DNA from: Dehalococcoidia bacterium
GTDB lineage: Bacteria > Chloroflexota > Dehalococcoidia > Lucifugimonadales > Lucifugimonadaceae
Direction of reading: 5' to 3'
NCBI GenBank assembly: GCA_002728715.1
Contig: PBVQ01000001.1
Coordinates: 12,191 to 76,190, forward strand
DNA: 64,000 bases
In this document: in pieces, positions 28,629 through 38,220 of the stretch
How the letters are laid out: the number at the start of each line of letters is the position of its first letter
Numbering within the stretch: the stretch's first letter is position 1
The notes under the pieces: generated by a model
What the model was told of the DNA's origin: nothing
The model's input: the letters and a program-made list of their open reading frames with translations, nothing else
The model's database searches: none
Translations under genes and position numbers: made by a program

Positions 28629-29561
28629 ATGAAATTTAAAGTATCAGTTGTTGGAGCAGGAAATGTTGGAGCAACAACAGCTCAAAGAATTTATGAAAAA
28701 GGACATTCAGACGTTGTTTTAGTAGATATAGTAGAAGATATGCCACAAGGTAAGGCCTTAGATCTACTTGAATCTGGTCCTGTGATCGGTACAGATGCAA
28801 AAATAATCGGTTCAAATTCTTATGATGAAACTTCAAATTCCGATGTAGTCGTAATAACTGCTGCAATTGCACGTAAACCCGGTATGAGCAGAGATGACTT
28901 ACTTCTAACTAACATGAAAATAGTTGGATCTGTTACAGAGGAAATAGCTAAGAGATCACCAAACGCTATTTTAGTTATAGTTTCAAATCCATTAGATGCG
29001 ATGGTTCAACATGCTTATAAAATTAGTGGGTTCCCAAAAGAAAGAGTTGTAGGTATGGCAGGAATTTTAGATACTGCTAGATTTAGATCATTCTTAGCAG
29101 CTGAGTTAAACGTATCAGTTACAAATGTTTCAGCTTATGTATTAGGAGGTCATGGAGACTCAATGGTGCCATTAATAGGATCTACTTCCGTAGGTGGAGT
29201 GCCTGTATCATCGTTAATTAAACCTGATCGATTAGAAGAAATAGTTCAAAGAACTAGAGATGGAGGAGCGGAAATAGTAAGTCTTCTTAAGACTGGATCT
29301 GCTTATTATGCTCCGTCAGCTGCTTCAGCACAAATGGTTGAATCTATATTATTAGATAAAAAAGAAATTTTACCATGTGCTGCATTTCTACAAGGTGAGT
29401 ATGGAATTAACAACTTATATGCAGGTGTTCCAATAAAACTAGGATCCTCAGGTGTTGAAGAAATCATTGAAGTTGATTTAACAGAAGAAGAATCTATAGC
29501 TCTTAAGAATTCTGCAGATTCTGTACAAGAACTCATTGAAATCATGGAAAAAAATGCATAG
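28629..29561 (+). CDS. mdh: Malate dehydrogenase
   Basis: A 310-residue LDH/MDH-fold enzyme: [11 protein letters not shown] cofactor turn at about 8-18, substrate loop [12 protein letters not shown] with an arginine at the malate/oxaloacetate-selective position, [13 protein letters not shown], and the catalytic histidine in [11 protein letters not shown]. The short LDH-like form is the one found in Chloroflexi. It completes, with fumC and sdhABE, the succinate-to-oxaloacetate part of the TCA cycle. Its last codons overlap the next gene's ATG by 8 bases (ATGCATAG). Confidence 0.96.
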   Translation: MKFKVSVVGAGNVGATTAQRIYEKGHSDVVLVDIVEDMPQGKALDLLESGPVIGTDAKIIGSNSYDETSNSDVVVITAAIARKPGMSRDDLLLTNMKIVGSVTEEIAKRSPNAILVIVSNPLDAMVQHAYKISGFPKERVVGMAGILDTARFRSFLAAELNVSVTNVSAYVLGGHGDSMVPLIGSTSVGGVPVSSLIKPDRLEEIVQRTRDGGAEIVSLLKTGSAYYAPSAASAQMVESILLDKKEILPCAAFLQGEYGINNLYAGVPIKLGSSGVEEIIEVDLTEEESIALKNSADSVQELIEIMEKNA

Positions 29562-30291
29562 ATTAGATGGGAAAAAAGCCGTAATCACAGCAGCAGCACA
29601 GGGGATCGGAAGAGCTATAGCTGAAGCATTTGCAAATGAAGGAGCAACTGTTTATGCGTCTGATATAAATAAAAACAAAATACATGAAATTAGTTCAAAA
29701 AATAAAATTCTAACAACTGTATGCGATGTTACAGATAATAATTCAATAGAAAAATTTCTTAATTTTTCTGGAACTCCAGATATTCTATTTAATTGCGCAG
29801 GATTTGTAGCCGAAGGGACAATACTTGATGCCACTGAAGAAGAATGGGATAAATCATTTAATATAAATGTAAAGTCAATGTTTAGAATGATAAAAACATT
29901 TCTTCCTTCAATGATTGATAATGGTGGAGGGTCGATAATTAATATGGCATCATTAGCATCAAATTTATCCGGAATTCCTAATCGAGCAATATATACAGCT
30001 TCTAAAGCTGCAGTAGTAGGACTTACAAAGTCTGTCGCAAGAGACTACCTTGAAAAAAAAATTAGAGTCAACGCAATTGCACCTGCAACAGTTGAAACGC
30101 CCTCTCTACAAGATCGAATAAATAATACTGATAATCCTATTGAAACTCGTAAAAGTTATATCGCTAGACAGCCAATGGGTAGAATAGGTACACCTGAAGA
30201 AGTTGCTTCATTGGCTGTATATCTCGCCTCAGATGAATCATCTTATATGACGGGACAAACAATTGTTATTGACGGTGCAATGAGTTTATGA
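29554..30291 (+). CDS. Short-chain dehydrogenase/reductase (3-hydroxybutyrate/3-oxoacyl reductase-like)
   Basis: A 245-residue classical SDR from the ATG at 29554, overlapping the mdh stop by 8 bases. A longer start at 29536 is inside mdh and adds nothing. Cofactor motif AAAQGIG replaces TGxxxGIG, keeping the two key glycines. Catalytic Ser in NMASLAS and YTASK are intact, and the C-terminus [15 protein letters not shown] is FabG-like. Its stop overlaps the next gene by 4 bases (ATGA). Closest in pattern to 3-hydroxybutyrate or 2-keto-3-deoxy-type dehydrogenases; substrate unresolved. Confidence 0.88.
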   Translation: MHRLDGKKAVITAAAQGIGRAIAEAFANEGATVYASDINKNKIHEISSKNKILTTVCDVTDNNSIEKFLNFSGTPDILFNCAGFVAEGTILDATEEEWDKSFNINVKSMFRMIKTFLPSMIDNGGGSIINMASLASNLSGIPNRAIYTASKAAVVGLTKSVARDYLEKKIRVNAIAPATVETPSLQDRINNTDNPIETRKSYIARQPMGRIGTPEEVASLAVYLASDESSYMTGQTIVIDGAMSL

Positions 30292-31766
30292 AAAAAATTC
30301 TTATTGCGGAAATTGCTCAAGAAGTTTCAACCTTTAACCCTGTTCAGACAAATTATGATGCATTTCAAATACATCATAATGAAAATTTATTCGATTATCA
30401 TAATCGTAAACCCACTCAAATGGGAGGAGCAATAAAAGTTCTAAAAAAATATTTTCATATTGTGCCAACCATAGGGGCAAGAGCTACTAGTGCTGGTCCA
30501 ATGAGTGAAGATTGCTGGGAAAAAATTTCAACTGAATATCTTCAGAACATAAAAATTCACAAAGAAAATATTGATGGAATTTATTTATCTCTTCATGGTG
30601 CCATGCAAGGAGTATCAGAAAATGACCCTGAAGGATGGATTTTGAAAAAAACCAGAGAAATTTTTGGTAAATCCATACCAATAGTTTTTTCTATGGATTT
30701 GCATGGAATTCTAACTAAAAAAATGATTACATACGGTGATGCTTTTACTAGTTTCCATACTTATCCTCATATTGATTTTTTTGATACTGGTAAAAGAGCA
30801 GCAGAGTTACTTAGGTATATGATTAGCGGAGCCAAATTAACTATATCCAGGATAAGAATACCTGCTCTTGTTAGAGGAAATGAACTCATAACCGAAACTG
30901 GTTGTTTTGGTGATCAAATTAATAAAATAAAAAAATTAGAAGAAACTAAACAAATCATTTCAGGTGGTTTTCATATAGGAAATCCATTCACTGATGTACC
31001 TGAATTATGTTCGCAAATATATTTTATATACGATAAATACCATAAAAAAAATAATGAGGAAATAAAAACTATAGCAGAAGAATTTTGGAATAATCGAGCA
31101 AGAATGCAATCTAATTTAATTGACATTGGTGAAGCATATAAAAATTCAAAAGTAACTGAAGGAACTATAATTTATACAGATGCTGCTGATGCTCCTTCCT
31201 CAGGTGCTGCAGGAGATTCAAACTATATTATTAAATTTTTACACCAAAAAAAATATAATAAAAAAGTCCTTGCACCAATCACCGATCCTGCCTTAGTTCA
31301 AAAAGCTATTGATTTTGGTTTTGACAATGAATTTATTGGACAACTGGGTGGATATTTTGACAAAAGATTTAAACCTTATGAAATGAAATTCAAAGTTAGA
31401 TTTATTTCTGATGGTGATCATATAGAAGAAAGTAGAAACGTAAAAAGAAATTCAGGAAAAACTGCAGTCTTAATTTCTGAAAATTTTACAATAGTTTGTA
31501 CTTCAAAGCCGATAAGTTTATTTGATAGATCAGTATTTTTAGGTGCAGGTATTGATCCAAAAAAATATGACTTAATAGTTGTTAAGTCACCTCATTGCAG
31601 ACCTGAGTTTTTTGACGAATGGAGTCAAATAAACTTAAACATTGACGCTCCCGGATCTACGAGCGCGAACTTACATTCGTTGGGGCACAAAATATGTGAA
31701 AGACCTATTTATCCATTAGAAGAAAACACTAAATTTGATCTACTCATTGAAGAAAAGACTATATAG
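30288..31766 (+). CDS. M81-family metallopeptidase-like protein (microcystinase C/MlrC type)
   Basis: A 492-residue protein matching the M81/MlrC family: an N-terminal IAEIAQEVSTFNPV start, SLHGAMQGVSENDPEGW and FSMDLHGILTKKM with the metal-binding histidines and aspartate, FHTYPHIDFFDTG, and a C-terminal domain with DAADAPSSGAAGDSN. The family hydrolyses short peptides or amides; MlrC degrades linearised microcystin. It is translationally coupled (ATGA) to the SDR, so a catabolic role on an amide or small molecule is likelier than peptide turnover. It overlaps the convergent sdhE by 8 bases. Confidence 0.88.
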   Translation: MKKILIAEIAQEVSTFNPVQTNYDAFQIHHNENLFDYHNRKPTQMGGAIKVLKKYFHIVPTIGARATSAGPMSEDCWEKISTEYLQNIKIHKENIDGIYLSLHGAMQGVSENDPEGWILKKTREIFGKSIPIVFSMDLHGILTKKMITYGDAFTSFHTYPHIDFFDTGKRAAELLRYMISGAKLTISRIRIPALVRGNELITETGCFGDQINKIKKLEETKQIISGGFHIGNPFTDVPELCSQIYFIYDKYHKKNNEEIKTIAEEFWNNRARMQSNLIDIGEAYKNSKVTEGTIIYTDAADAPSSGAAGDSNYIIKFLHQKKYNKKVLAPITDPALVQKAIDFGFDNEFIGQLGGYFDKRFKPYEMKFKVRFISDGDHIEESRNVKRNSGKTAVLISENFTIVCTSKPISLFDRSVFLGAGIDPKKYDLIVVKSPHCRPEFFDEWSQINLNIDAPGSTSANLHSLGHKICERPIYPLEENTKFDLLIEEKTI

Positions 31767-32649
31767 AAATTTGTTCTACTTTTTTGACAATATCTTTTGT
31801 TGATACTATATGTTTTTGCAAACCTAATTCTTTTTCTTTCATACCCATAGCCAAACCTATCAATTGAGGAACATGTATAATTGGCAAATCAGCTTTGTCA
31901 TTTCTTACCTGTCTTCTTGCTTTAGCTTGATAACCATCCAAGTTTAAGTGACATAAAGGACACGGAGTAACCATTGCATCAGCTCCTTTATCCTTTGCTG
32001 TACCCGTATGATTAGCAACCATTTTCATAGAATTCGCTTGATTAATGAATAATATCGGGAATCCACAACAGGCTGTTTTACCAGAAAAATCAGTAACATT
32101 TCCTCCAACAGCTTCTATAAGCTCCTCTACAGAAGTTTCTCTTATGGGATTTTCCTTAAATCCTAATGCATCTGAAGGTCTAACCATATAACATCCGTAG
32201 AATGGGGCCATATTCATTCCAGTTAATTCTTTAGTGAAGGTTGATTTTAATTTTTCTAAACCTATATCTTCTATAATTACCCACAAAAGATGCTTTATAT
32301 CCGTAGTGCCCTTATATTCTAAATTTTCTTCTGCTAAAATTTCATTGATTTCTTTAAGATAATTTGGGTCTTTTTTTACTCTATAATTAGCTTGACTCAT
32401 TACTCCTTGACAAGTGGAACAAAGTACTAATATAGTAAGCCCCATATTTTCTGCCATAGCAAAAGTTCTTACATTTAGTACATCCCCCATTTTAAGATTT
32501 TTTTCTTGAAGTACTCCTGCCCCAGTGCACGCAGCTTTTGTTAATTCTTCTAATTCAATATCTAATTTTTTCATTACCGCCATAGCCGAATCATAAAGTT
32601 CTGGAGCTCCTCCTCTAGCAACACATCCTGGATAAAAAGCATATTTCAT
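31759..32649 (-). CDS. sdhE: Succinate dehydrogenase/fumarate reductase subunit E (HdrB-like, CCG domains)
   Basis: A 296-residue cysteine-rich protein of the heterodisulfide-reductase B family. The second CCG motif is complete (Cys153, Cys194-Cys195, Cys230-x2-Cys233). The first has Cys9, Cys41 and Cys77-x2-Cys80, but alanine at 40 where the first of the adjacent cysteines normally sits. In non-classical (type E, SdhABE/MfrABE) succinate:quinone oxidoreductases this subunit replaces the haem-b membrane anchor and passes electrons to quinone. It overlaps sdhB by 4 bases. HdrB of a heterodisulfide reductase is unlikely because HdrA and HdrC are absent. Confidence 0.9.
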   Translation of the reverse strand: MKYAFYPGCVARGGAPELYDSAMAVMKKLDIELEELTKAACTGAGVLQEKNLKMGDVLNVRTFAMAENMGLTILVLCSTCQGVMSQANYRVKKDPNYLKEINEILAEENLEYKGTTDIKHLLWVIIEDIGLEKLKSTFTKELTGMNMAPFYGCYMVRPSDALGFKENPIRETSVEELIEAVGGNVTDFSGKTACCGFPILFINQANSMKMVANHTGTAKDKGADAMVTPCPLCHLNLDGYQAKARRQVRNDKADLPIIHVPQLIGLAMGMKEKELGLQKHIVSTKDIVKKVEQISI

Positions 32650-33605
32650 TTTTCTTCTCCTTCAACTTTGTTATACAGTTTCTTTACATTTTTATGATCT
32701 TCGGATTTATGTGGCAAGATTGGAGGTAATTTACCTTTAATCATAGCTTTCATTCCTACAGGAGCTAAATCTAACAATCTTGTAACATTAGTTATGCCTG
32801 CAGAATCTACAGCTAATCGTGTTTCATCTAATCTCCCATGTTTCTTCACAGAATTATAAAATGATTCAGTATGGTGGTAACCAGGAGTATTTTTATTACC
32901 TGATTCGATAGCAGATTCTCTAAGTTCCATAATTCTATCCATAGGAGAAACTCCTTTTGGACAAACTTCAACACATTTCATACATCTAGTACAATCCCAT
33001 ATTCCCCCATCTTCATTGTTTAATTCTGACAGCCTACTTTCCTTTTTTGAATCTCTTGGATCTTCAACAAATCTCCATGCTTTAGCAAGAGCTGCAGGAC
33101 CAATAAAATTACTATCTACTTCTAGAACCGTACAATCTGAAACACAGACCCCACACATTATACAATTCATAGATGTGAGTAAGTTTTCCATGGATTCGTT
33201 AGAAGCAATATATTCACCACTTTCAGGACTTTCGTCAGGTTGAACGTAGGGTTTTATTCGTTTAATTTGATCAAAAAAAGTATCTAATGAAATTACTAAA
33301 TCTTTAACAACATGCTGATTTCCCATGGGCTCAACTATTATTTGTTCACCATCAGGAGCAACTTCAACTACTCTTGTCTTACAAACTAGTTTTGCATTTC
33401 CATTCACTCTCATTCCACATGAACCGCATATAGAAGCTCTGCAAGCACATCTAAGTGCAAGAGAGGTATCTTCGTACTCTCTTACTTGTATTAAGGCATC
33501 TAGTACAGTTGAATCCTTATGTATATCTACGCTGTACTCCTGCCACCATGTTTTACCTCCAGAATCTGAAGGATCAAATCTTTTTATTTTTAAGTCAACT
33601 ATCAT
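32646..33605 (-). CDS. sdhB: Succinate dehydrogenase/fumarate reductase iron-sulfur subunit
   Basis: A 319-residue subunit carrying electrons from SdhA toward quinone. The 2Fe-2S ferredoxin domain has Cys55, Cys60, Cys63 and Cys75. The C-terminal domain has two ferredoxin cysteine sets, Cys148/151/154/158 and Cys205/208/211/215. Cys208 stands where classical enzymes with a 3Fe-4S centre have a non-cysteine residue, so a second 4Fe-4S cluster is predicted, as in type E complexes. It begins immediately after the sdhA stop and overlaps sdhE. About 80 extra C-terminal residues follow the cluster domain. Confidence 0.95.
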   Translation of the reverse strand: MIVDLKIKRFDPSDSGGKTWWQEYSVDIHKDSTVLDALIQVREYEDTSLALRCACRASICGSCGMRVNGNAKLVCKTRVVEVAPDGEQIIVEPMGNQHVVKDLVISLDTFFDQIKRIKPYVQPDESPESGEYIASNESMENLLTSMNCIMCGVCVSDCTVLEVDSNFIGPAALAKAWRFVEDPRDSKKESRLSELNNEDGGIWDCTRCMKCVEVCPKGVSPMDRIMELRESAIESGNKNTPGYHHTESFYNSVKKHGRLDETRLAVDSAGITNVTRLLDLAPVGMKAMIKGKLPPILPHKSEDHKNVKKLYNKVEGEEK

Positions 33606-35288
33606 TTAATAAACCCTTTTTACTGGTTCCCATTGGGTAATTTTAACTGGCGAAGTTTCTGTTCTTACACCGGTGTTACTATTATCATCTTTATAAACAA
33701 GAGTATGTTTGAGCCAATTTTCATCGTCTCTTTCAGGCATATCTGTTCTGAAATGAGCCCCCCTACTCTCTTTTCTCATTAATGCACCGTGAACTATGGC
33801 TTCAGCATTATCTACCATAAACTCTAACTCCAGAGCGGATAGCAAATTCGTATTAAAAACTTTCCCTTTGTCTTCTACTGACACATTTGGAACTCGAGTT
33901 TTAACATTATTAAGATTTTCAAGAGCACCTTCCATAGAACTTTGATCTCGCCATACCCCAATTCCCTTAGTCATACCTACTGCCATATCTTCTCGAACTT
34001 TAGCAATACTTTCGCCTTTAGGTCTATCTAATATAGATTGAAGTCTGACTTGCTCAGATTTCAGATCAACTTCTGATTTAGAAGCTGATTCAACACTTTT
34101 GATATATTCTAGAGCATGAATAGCAGACCTTCTACCAAAAACAACTGTATCAAGTAATGAATTTGCTCCAAGCCTATTTGCCCCATGTACACTAACATTT
34201 GCACATTCTCCTGCAGCATACAAACCTGGGACAATAGTAGCACCATTATAATCAGTTTTTATTCCACCCATTATATAATGCATTCCAGGTCTAACTGGAA
34301 CAGGTTCTTCTGCCATGCTTATTCCCAAAAATTCTTGAGAAACTTCCTCAAGATATCCCAGTCTTTGTTCAATATAATCTCTACCTAAATGCCTGAGATC
34401 TAAGTGAACATTACCATCTATTCCTCTACCCTCGTCAATTTCTATTTGCTCAGATCTGGAAACTACATCTCTTGATGCAAGTTCCATATAATCAGGTGCG
34501 TATTTTTCCATAAATCTTTCACCTTTTGAATTTAACAAATATGCACCTTCTCCTCTAGCAGCTTCCGAAAGAAGTATGCCTGTACGAGCTAAAGTTGTTG
34601 GGTGATACTGAATCATCTCCATATCCATTAATGGTGCACCAGCTCGATACGCCAAAGCTAAACCATCTCCAGTACAAATTAACGCATTAGTTGATGGCTC
34701 AAAAACTCTACCTGAACCACCACTAGCCATTATTACAGCTTTAGCCTTTATTGTGTGTAGTTTTCCAGATTTAATATCGTATGCAACAACTCCTCTACAT
34801 ACTCCATCTTCCATAATTAATTTAGTTACAAACCATTCTTCATATACACCAAGCCCTAATTTTATGGATTGTTCGTACAAAACATGCAGTAAAGCTGATC
34901 CAGTAATAGCTCCAACAAAAAAAGTTCTTGCTACTTTTTGCCCACCAAAAGCTCTGGTTCCCAATCTTCCATCTTCTCCTCTAGAAAAAATCACTCCCAT
35001 TCTTTCTAATTCAATAACGGCATCTCCTGCCTCCGATGACATAATTTCTACTGCATCTTGATCAGCTAAAAAATCACTTCCTTTGATGGTGTCATATGCG
35101 TGACCCTCCCATTCATCTCCCCTATCTGTCAATGGAGCATTAATTCCACCTTGCGCGGCATTTGAATGGCTTCTAACAGGGTGAACTTTGGATATTACAG
35201 CAACGTCAACTCCGTGGCGAGTAACTTCAATACCTGCTCGTAGTCCTGCAAGTCCACCACCAATAATTAAGACATCATGTTCATACAT
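33606..35288 (-). CDS. sdhA: Succinate dehydrogenase/fumarate reductase flavoprotein subunit
   Basis: A 560-residue flavoprotein oxidising succinate to fumarate. FAD-binding GGGLAGLRAG is at about 10-19, the covalent-FAD histidine lies in RSHSNAAQGGI, and the substrate-site block HPTTLARTGILLSEAARGEG and the MHYIMGGIKTD region are as in the family. TCA cycle and respiratory complex II, membrane-associated through SdhE. It is preceded 27 bases upstream by a NUDIX gene at the end of the nuo block, so complex I and II genes appear transcribed together. Confidence 0.97.
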   Translation of the reverse strand: MYEHDVLIIGGGLAGLRAGIEVTRHGVDVAVISKVHPVRSHSNAAQGGINAPLTDRGDEWEGHAYDTIKGSDFLADQDAVEIMSSEAGDAVIELERMGVIFSRGEDGRLGTRAFGGQKVARTFFVGAITGSALLHVLYEQSIKLGLGVYEEWFVTKLIMEDGVCRGVVAYDIKSGKLHTIKAKAVIMASGGSGRVFEPSTNALICTGDGLALAYRAGAPLMDMEMIQYHPTTLARTGILLSEAARGEGAYLLNSKGERFMEKYAPDYMELASRDVVSRSEQIEIDEGRGIDGNVHLDLRHLGRDYIEQRLGYLEEVSQEFLGISMAEEPVPVRPGMHYIMGGIKTDYNGATIVPGLYAAGECANVSVHGANRLGANSLLDTVVFGRRSAIHALEYIKSVESASKSEVDLKSEQVRLQSILDRPKGESIAKVREDMAVGMTKGIGVWRDQSSMEGALENLNNVKTRVPNVSVEDKGKVFNTNLLSALELEFMVDNAEAIVHGALMRKESRGAHFRTDMPERDDENWLKHTLVYKDDNSNTGVRTETSPVKITQWEPVKRVY

Positions 35289-35315
35289 TCAGTTTTTCCT
35301 ATATCAATTTCAATT

Positions 35316-35852
35316 CTAATCATTTCTTGAGAAAAAAAATAATAAAGATGCTAAAGTCATTTGATCTTCGATTTCTCCCGAAACAATCATTTTTTTTACA
35401 TCATTTACATTTTTTCTTATTACTATTATATCCTCTCCCAGATCCGATGGTAATGGATCTGGAACTAAATTTTCAGCCAAATATAAATAACAACATTCCG
35501 AGGAGTATCCTGGAGCAACCCACATTTTATGAATCAATTTAATATTTTTGGCTCTATATCCAGTTTCTTCTCTAAGTTCTCTATTAGCTCCTTCGTAGTG
35601 ATCTTCATTTTTTCCCAATGTTCCAGCTGGCAATTCAATTATTGTTTTATTTATGGCAATTCTATGCTGCTCTATCAAAATGATGTCCTGATTTTTATCT
35701 ATTGGTAAGATAACAACCGAACCGGGATGTTGAATGATTTCTTTATTATATAATTGATTATTTTGATTTTTAGCATTCACAATTTTAAGAGAAAATTTCT
35801 CTCCAATATAAATATTTTTTGAACCAATTACACTATGCGGATATTGTTTCAA
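35316..35852 (-). CDS. NUDIX hydrolase (ADP-ribose pyrophosphatase-like)
   Basis: A 178-residue NUDIX protein. The Nudix box spans ELPAGTLGKNE to GANRELREETGY (GX5EX7REUXEEXGU), and the preceding ILIEQHR with following WVAPGYSSE fits ADP-ribose pyrophosphatases. It would hydrolyse ADP-ribose or a related nucleotide to AMP plus sugar phosphate. The start is TTG at 35852, directly abutting the nadK stop, so it is coupled to NAD metabolism: nadK makes NADP and this enzyme clears an NAD breakdown product. Confidence 0.92.
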   Translation of the reverse strand: MKQYPHSVIGSKNIYIGEKFSLKIVNAKNQNNQLYNKEIIQHPGSVVILPIDKNQDIILIEQHRIAINKTIIELPAGTLGKNEDHYEGANRELREETGYRAKNIKLIHKMWVAPGYSSECCYLYLAENLVPDPLPSDLGEDIIVIRKNVNDVKKMIVSGEIEDQMTLASLLFFFSRND

Positions 35853-36689
35853 CTAAATGCCTTTTCTTATACCAAGTTTTCTTGTTATATCACCCCAAAA
35901 TTCTGAGGATTGTTTTTTTCTCAAAAAGCTTATATATTTCTTACTTTGGTAGATCTCGATTTGATCTGATTTTTTTAATTGTTTATCAATAAAACCATCT
36001 GAAGAGAAATTGATTTGTTGATCACTAATTATTTCAATCTTAATCCTTGAACTACTACTTAATACAACTCCACCAAATTGGCTCATGTGACTAGCTATAG
36101 GCTTAAGTATAAAATCTTTAGATAAAGGATCTAAAACTGGACCACCTAACGCAAGATTATAACCTGTAGAACCTGTTGCTGTTGAGACAATTATTCCATC
36201 ACATCTATAAGTAGCTAAATGGACCCCATCAATGTATGTTGCTAGCTCAGCAACTCTTATCAAATTTCCTCTTGCTACAGCAATATCATTTAATGAAATT
36301 GCCAAAACATCATTAGTTTTCGGAGAAACGGCCTCAAGCATGTACCTTTTTTCAATTCTAGCGTTTCCTTCAAAGTACCAAGGCAAAACTTCTATAGCAT
36401 CTGGTTCTTCTATTTCACTCATAAATCCGACGCGACCCATATTAATGCCTAAAATAGGAATATTGTGGTCTGCTACTAAATGAGCCACCCTCAAAATTGT
36501 CCCATCTCCACCTACTGCAATTATTAATTCTGATTGATTTATCTCACCCTTCTGATTCAATATATCAATCTCATTTGCAGACCAAAAAGTTTTATCTTTA
36601 GAAAAATTATCAATAATTTTCTTAGACAGTTTTGACGCTGGCTCAGATAAACTGTTATAAATTATGCCTATATTATTGTAAGATGTCAT
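35853..36689 (-). CDS. nadK: NAD kinase
   Basis: A 278-residue NAD kinase that phosphorylates NAD to NADP. The GGDGTIL motif (about 61-67), GINMGRVGFM, the tandem-serine region ISLNDIAVARG, and GSTGYNLALGGPVL are all present. It is placed 31 bases after nuoN and directly before the NUDIX hydrolase on the minus strand. Cytoplasmic. No unusual residues noted. Confidence 0.95.
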   Translation of the reverse strand: MTSYNNIGIIYNSLSEPASKLSKKIIDNFSKDKTFWSANEIDILNQKGEINQSELIIAVGGDGTILRVAHLVADHNIPILGINMGRVGFMSEIEEPDAIEVLPWYFEGNARIEKRYMLEAVSPKTNDVLAISLNDIAVARGNLIRVAELATYIDGVHLATYRCDGIIVSTATGSTGYNLALGGPVLDPLSKDFILKPIASHMSQFGGVVLSSSSRIKIEIISDQQINFSSDGFIDKQLKKSDQIEIYQSKKYISFLRKKQSSEFWGDITRKLGIRKGI

Positions 36690-36720
36690 ATTTTTTTCTA
36701 TATATATACATATATATCAA

Positions 36721-38220
36721 TTATATAAAATTAATAGCCTTTTTTGACATATCTAATAATATGAAAGGAATTATTCCTAGTAAAAGGACCAGTATAGAGC
36801 ATATTACTCCTACTAAAATAGCTCTGTTATCTCGAAGTAAATTAGATTGCACTAGTTTATTCTTAGACGGTTCCTCAAAAACAATAAATCTAATTATCCT
36901 CAAATAGTAAAATGCTGCGAGAACAGAATTTATAACTCCTATAAGAGCTAGCCAAGGATATCCTGAATTTATTGAAAATCCAAAAATGATTACTTTTGAC
37001 ATAAATCCAACTGTAGGAGGCATCCCTATCAAAGATAATAAACCAACTACCAAAATAATAGAATATACGGGAGAAACTTTTATAAAGCCACTTAAGCCTT
37101 CTATAGTTTGATCCTTAGTTCTTAAAATAATAATAGTAATAACTATAAATATTGATATATTTGTAAATAAATAACCTGCCAAATAATACATGCTACCCTG
37201 TATTCCGCTAAAGTTGATAGAATTTCCGTCAGGTATAGCAGCTAAACCAATAAGAATATAACCCGCTTGAGCTATCGTTGAGTATCCTAATAATCTTTTT
37301 ATATTTTTTTGGTTCAGTGCAAATAAATTTCCAATTGTCATCGTTATAGCGGCAAGAACAGCAAATATTAAAGACCAGTCAAGCATTAGGTCCTCATTAG
37401 AAAAAGATGTGTAAAACAACCTAATTATTACTGCAAAAGCTGAAGATTTAGAGGCAACTGATAAAAATGCAGCAATTGGAGTAGGAGCACCTTGATATAC
37501 ATCGGGTATCCACATCTGCCAAGGAACTATCGCCATCTTAAAACTAAAGCCTGCAATAATCAAAACAATAGAAATAATTAGTCCATGCGCAATGAAAGTG
37601 GACCCTTCAGTTAGACTCATTTTAGATATAGATTCTTGAATTAATAATAAGTTTGTAGATCCAGTTAATCCATATAAATATATGAATCCATACAACAATA
37701 TAGCACTAGAAAACGCAGACAATATAAAGAATTTTATACCTGACTCAATTCCTAACTTTGATCTATGAATAGAAAGAAGAACTATTATAGGCAATGCAGA
37801 TAATTCTAGCGACACATAAATTGTTATAAGCTCTGTTGATGAAACTAGTAACATCATTCCTACGATTGATAAAAATATTAATGAAATAAATTCTCCAAAA
37901 TAATTTCTGGTTTTTTCTGATACAAAATATTGAAAGCTGCCAAAAATAGTTATTAGCGAAGCAAGCAAAATTATGAATTTGAAAAATAATGAAAAGTTGT
38001 CAGACGTAAAGGAGCCTAACAAACTATTTTTTGAAGAAGGCTCGAACAACCAGCCAAACCATAGATTGCAAACTAATAAAATGCTAATTATGAGTGAAAT
38101 TATAGATAAATTTATAATTTTTTTCAGATCTACTTTTGATAAAGATAGTACTAGTAGAATAATGCTGGAGACGGATAAAAATATCTCTGGGGATAATAAT
38201 TTCAAATCGTTTAAATTCAT
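36721..38220 (-). CDS. nuoN: NADH-quinone oxidoreductase subunit N
   Basis: A 499-residue, about 14-helix antiporter-like proton channel of complex I. Family features are the conserved membrane lysine/glutamate helices, KMAIVPWQMWIPDVYQGAPTP (spelled here in part), and KRLLGYSTIAQAGY. Last of the nuo genes, overlapping nuoM by 4 bases. A stretch of alternating TA lies between its stop and the nadK start. Confidence 0.95.
   Translation of the reverse strand: MNLNDLKLLSPEIFLSVSSIILLVLSLSKVDLKKIINLSIISLIISILLVCNLWFGWLFEPSSKNSLLGSFTSDNFSLFFKFIILLASLITIFGSFQYFVSEKTRNYFGEFISLIFLSIVGMMLLVSSTELITIYVSLELSALPIIVLLSIHRSKLGIESGIKFFILSAFSSAILLYGFIYLYGLTGSTNLLLIQESISKMSLTEGSTFIAHGLIISIVLIIAGFSFKMAIVPWQMWIPDVYQGAPTPIAAFLSVASKSSAFAVIIRLFYTSFSNEDLMLDWSLIFAVLAAITMTIGNLFALNQKNIKRLLGYSTIAQAGYILIGLAAIPDGNSINFSGIQGSMYYLAGYLFTNISIFIVITIIILRTKDQTIEGLSGFIKVSPVYSIILVVGLLSLIGMPPTVGFMSKVIIFGFSINSGYPWLALIGVINSVLAAFYYLRIIRFIVFEEPSKNKLVQSNLLRDNRAILVGVICSILVLLLGIIPFILLDMSKKAINFI

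Noticed and set aside
31759-32649. Heterodisulfide reductase operon
   Set aside because: The HdrB-like gene is coupled to sdhA-sdhB, and HdrA/HdrC are absent; the type E succinate dehydrogenase explanation fits better.
34753-35061. Plus-strand open frame within sdhA
   Set aside because: Opposite a strongly conserved gene; its composition is that of an antisense reading.
36700-36725. Alternating TA repeat between nuoN and nadK
   Set aside because: Short low-complexity run typical of A+T-rich spacers; no stable hairpin with a T tail was convincing.
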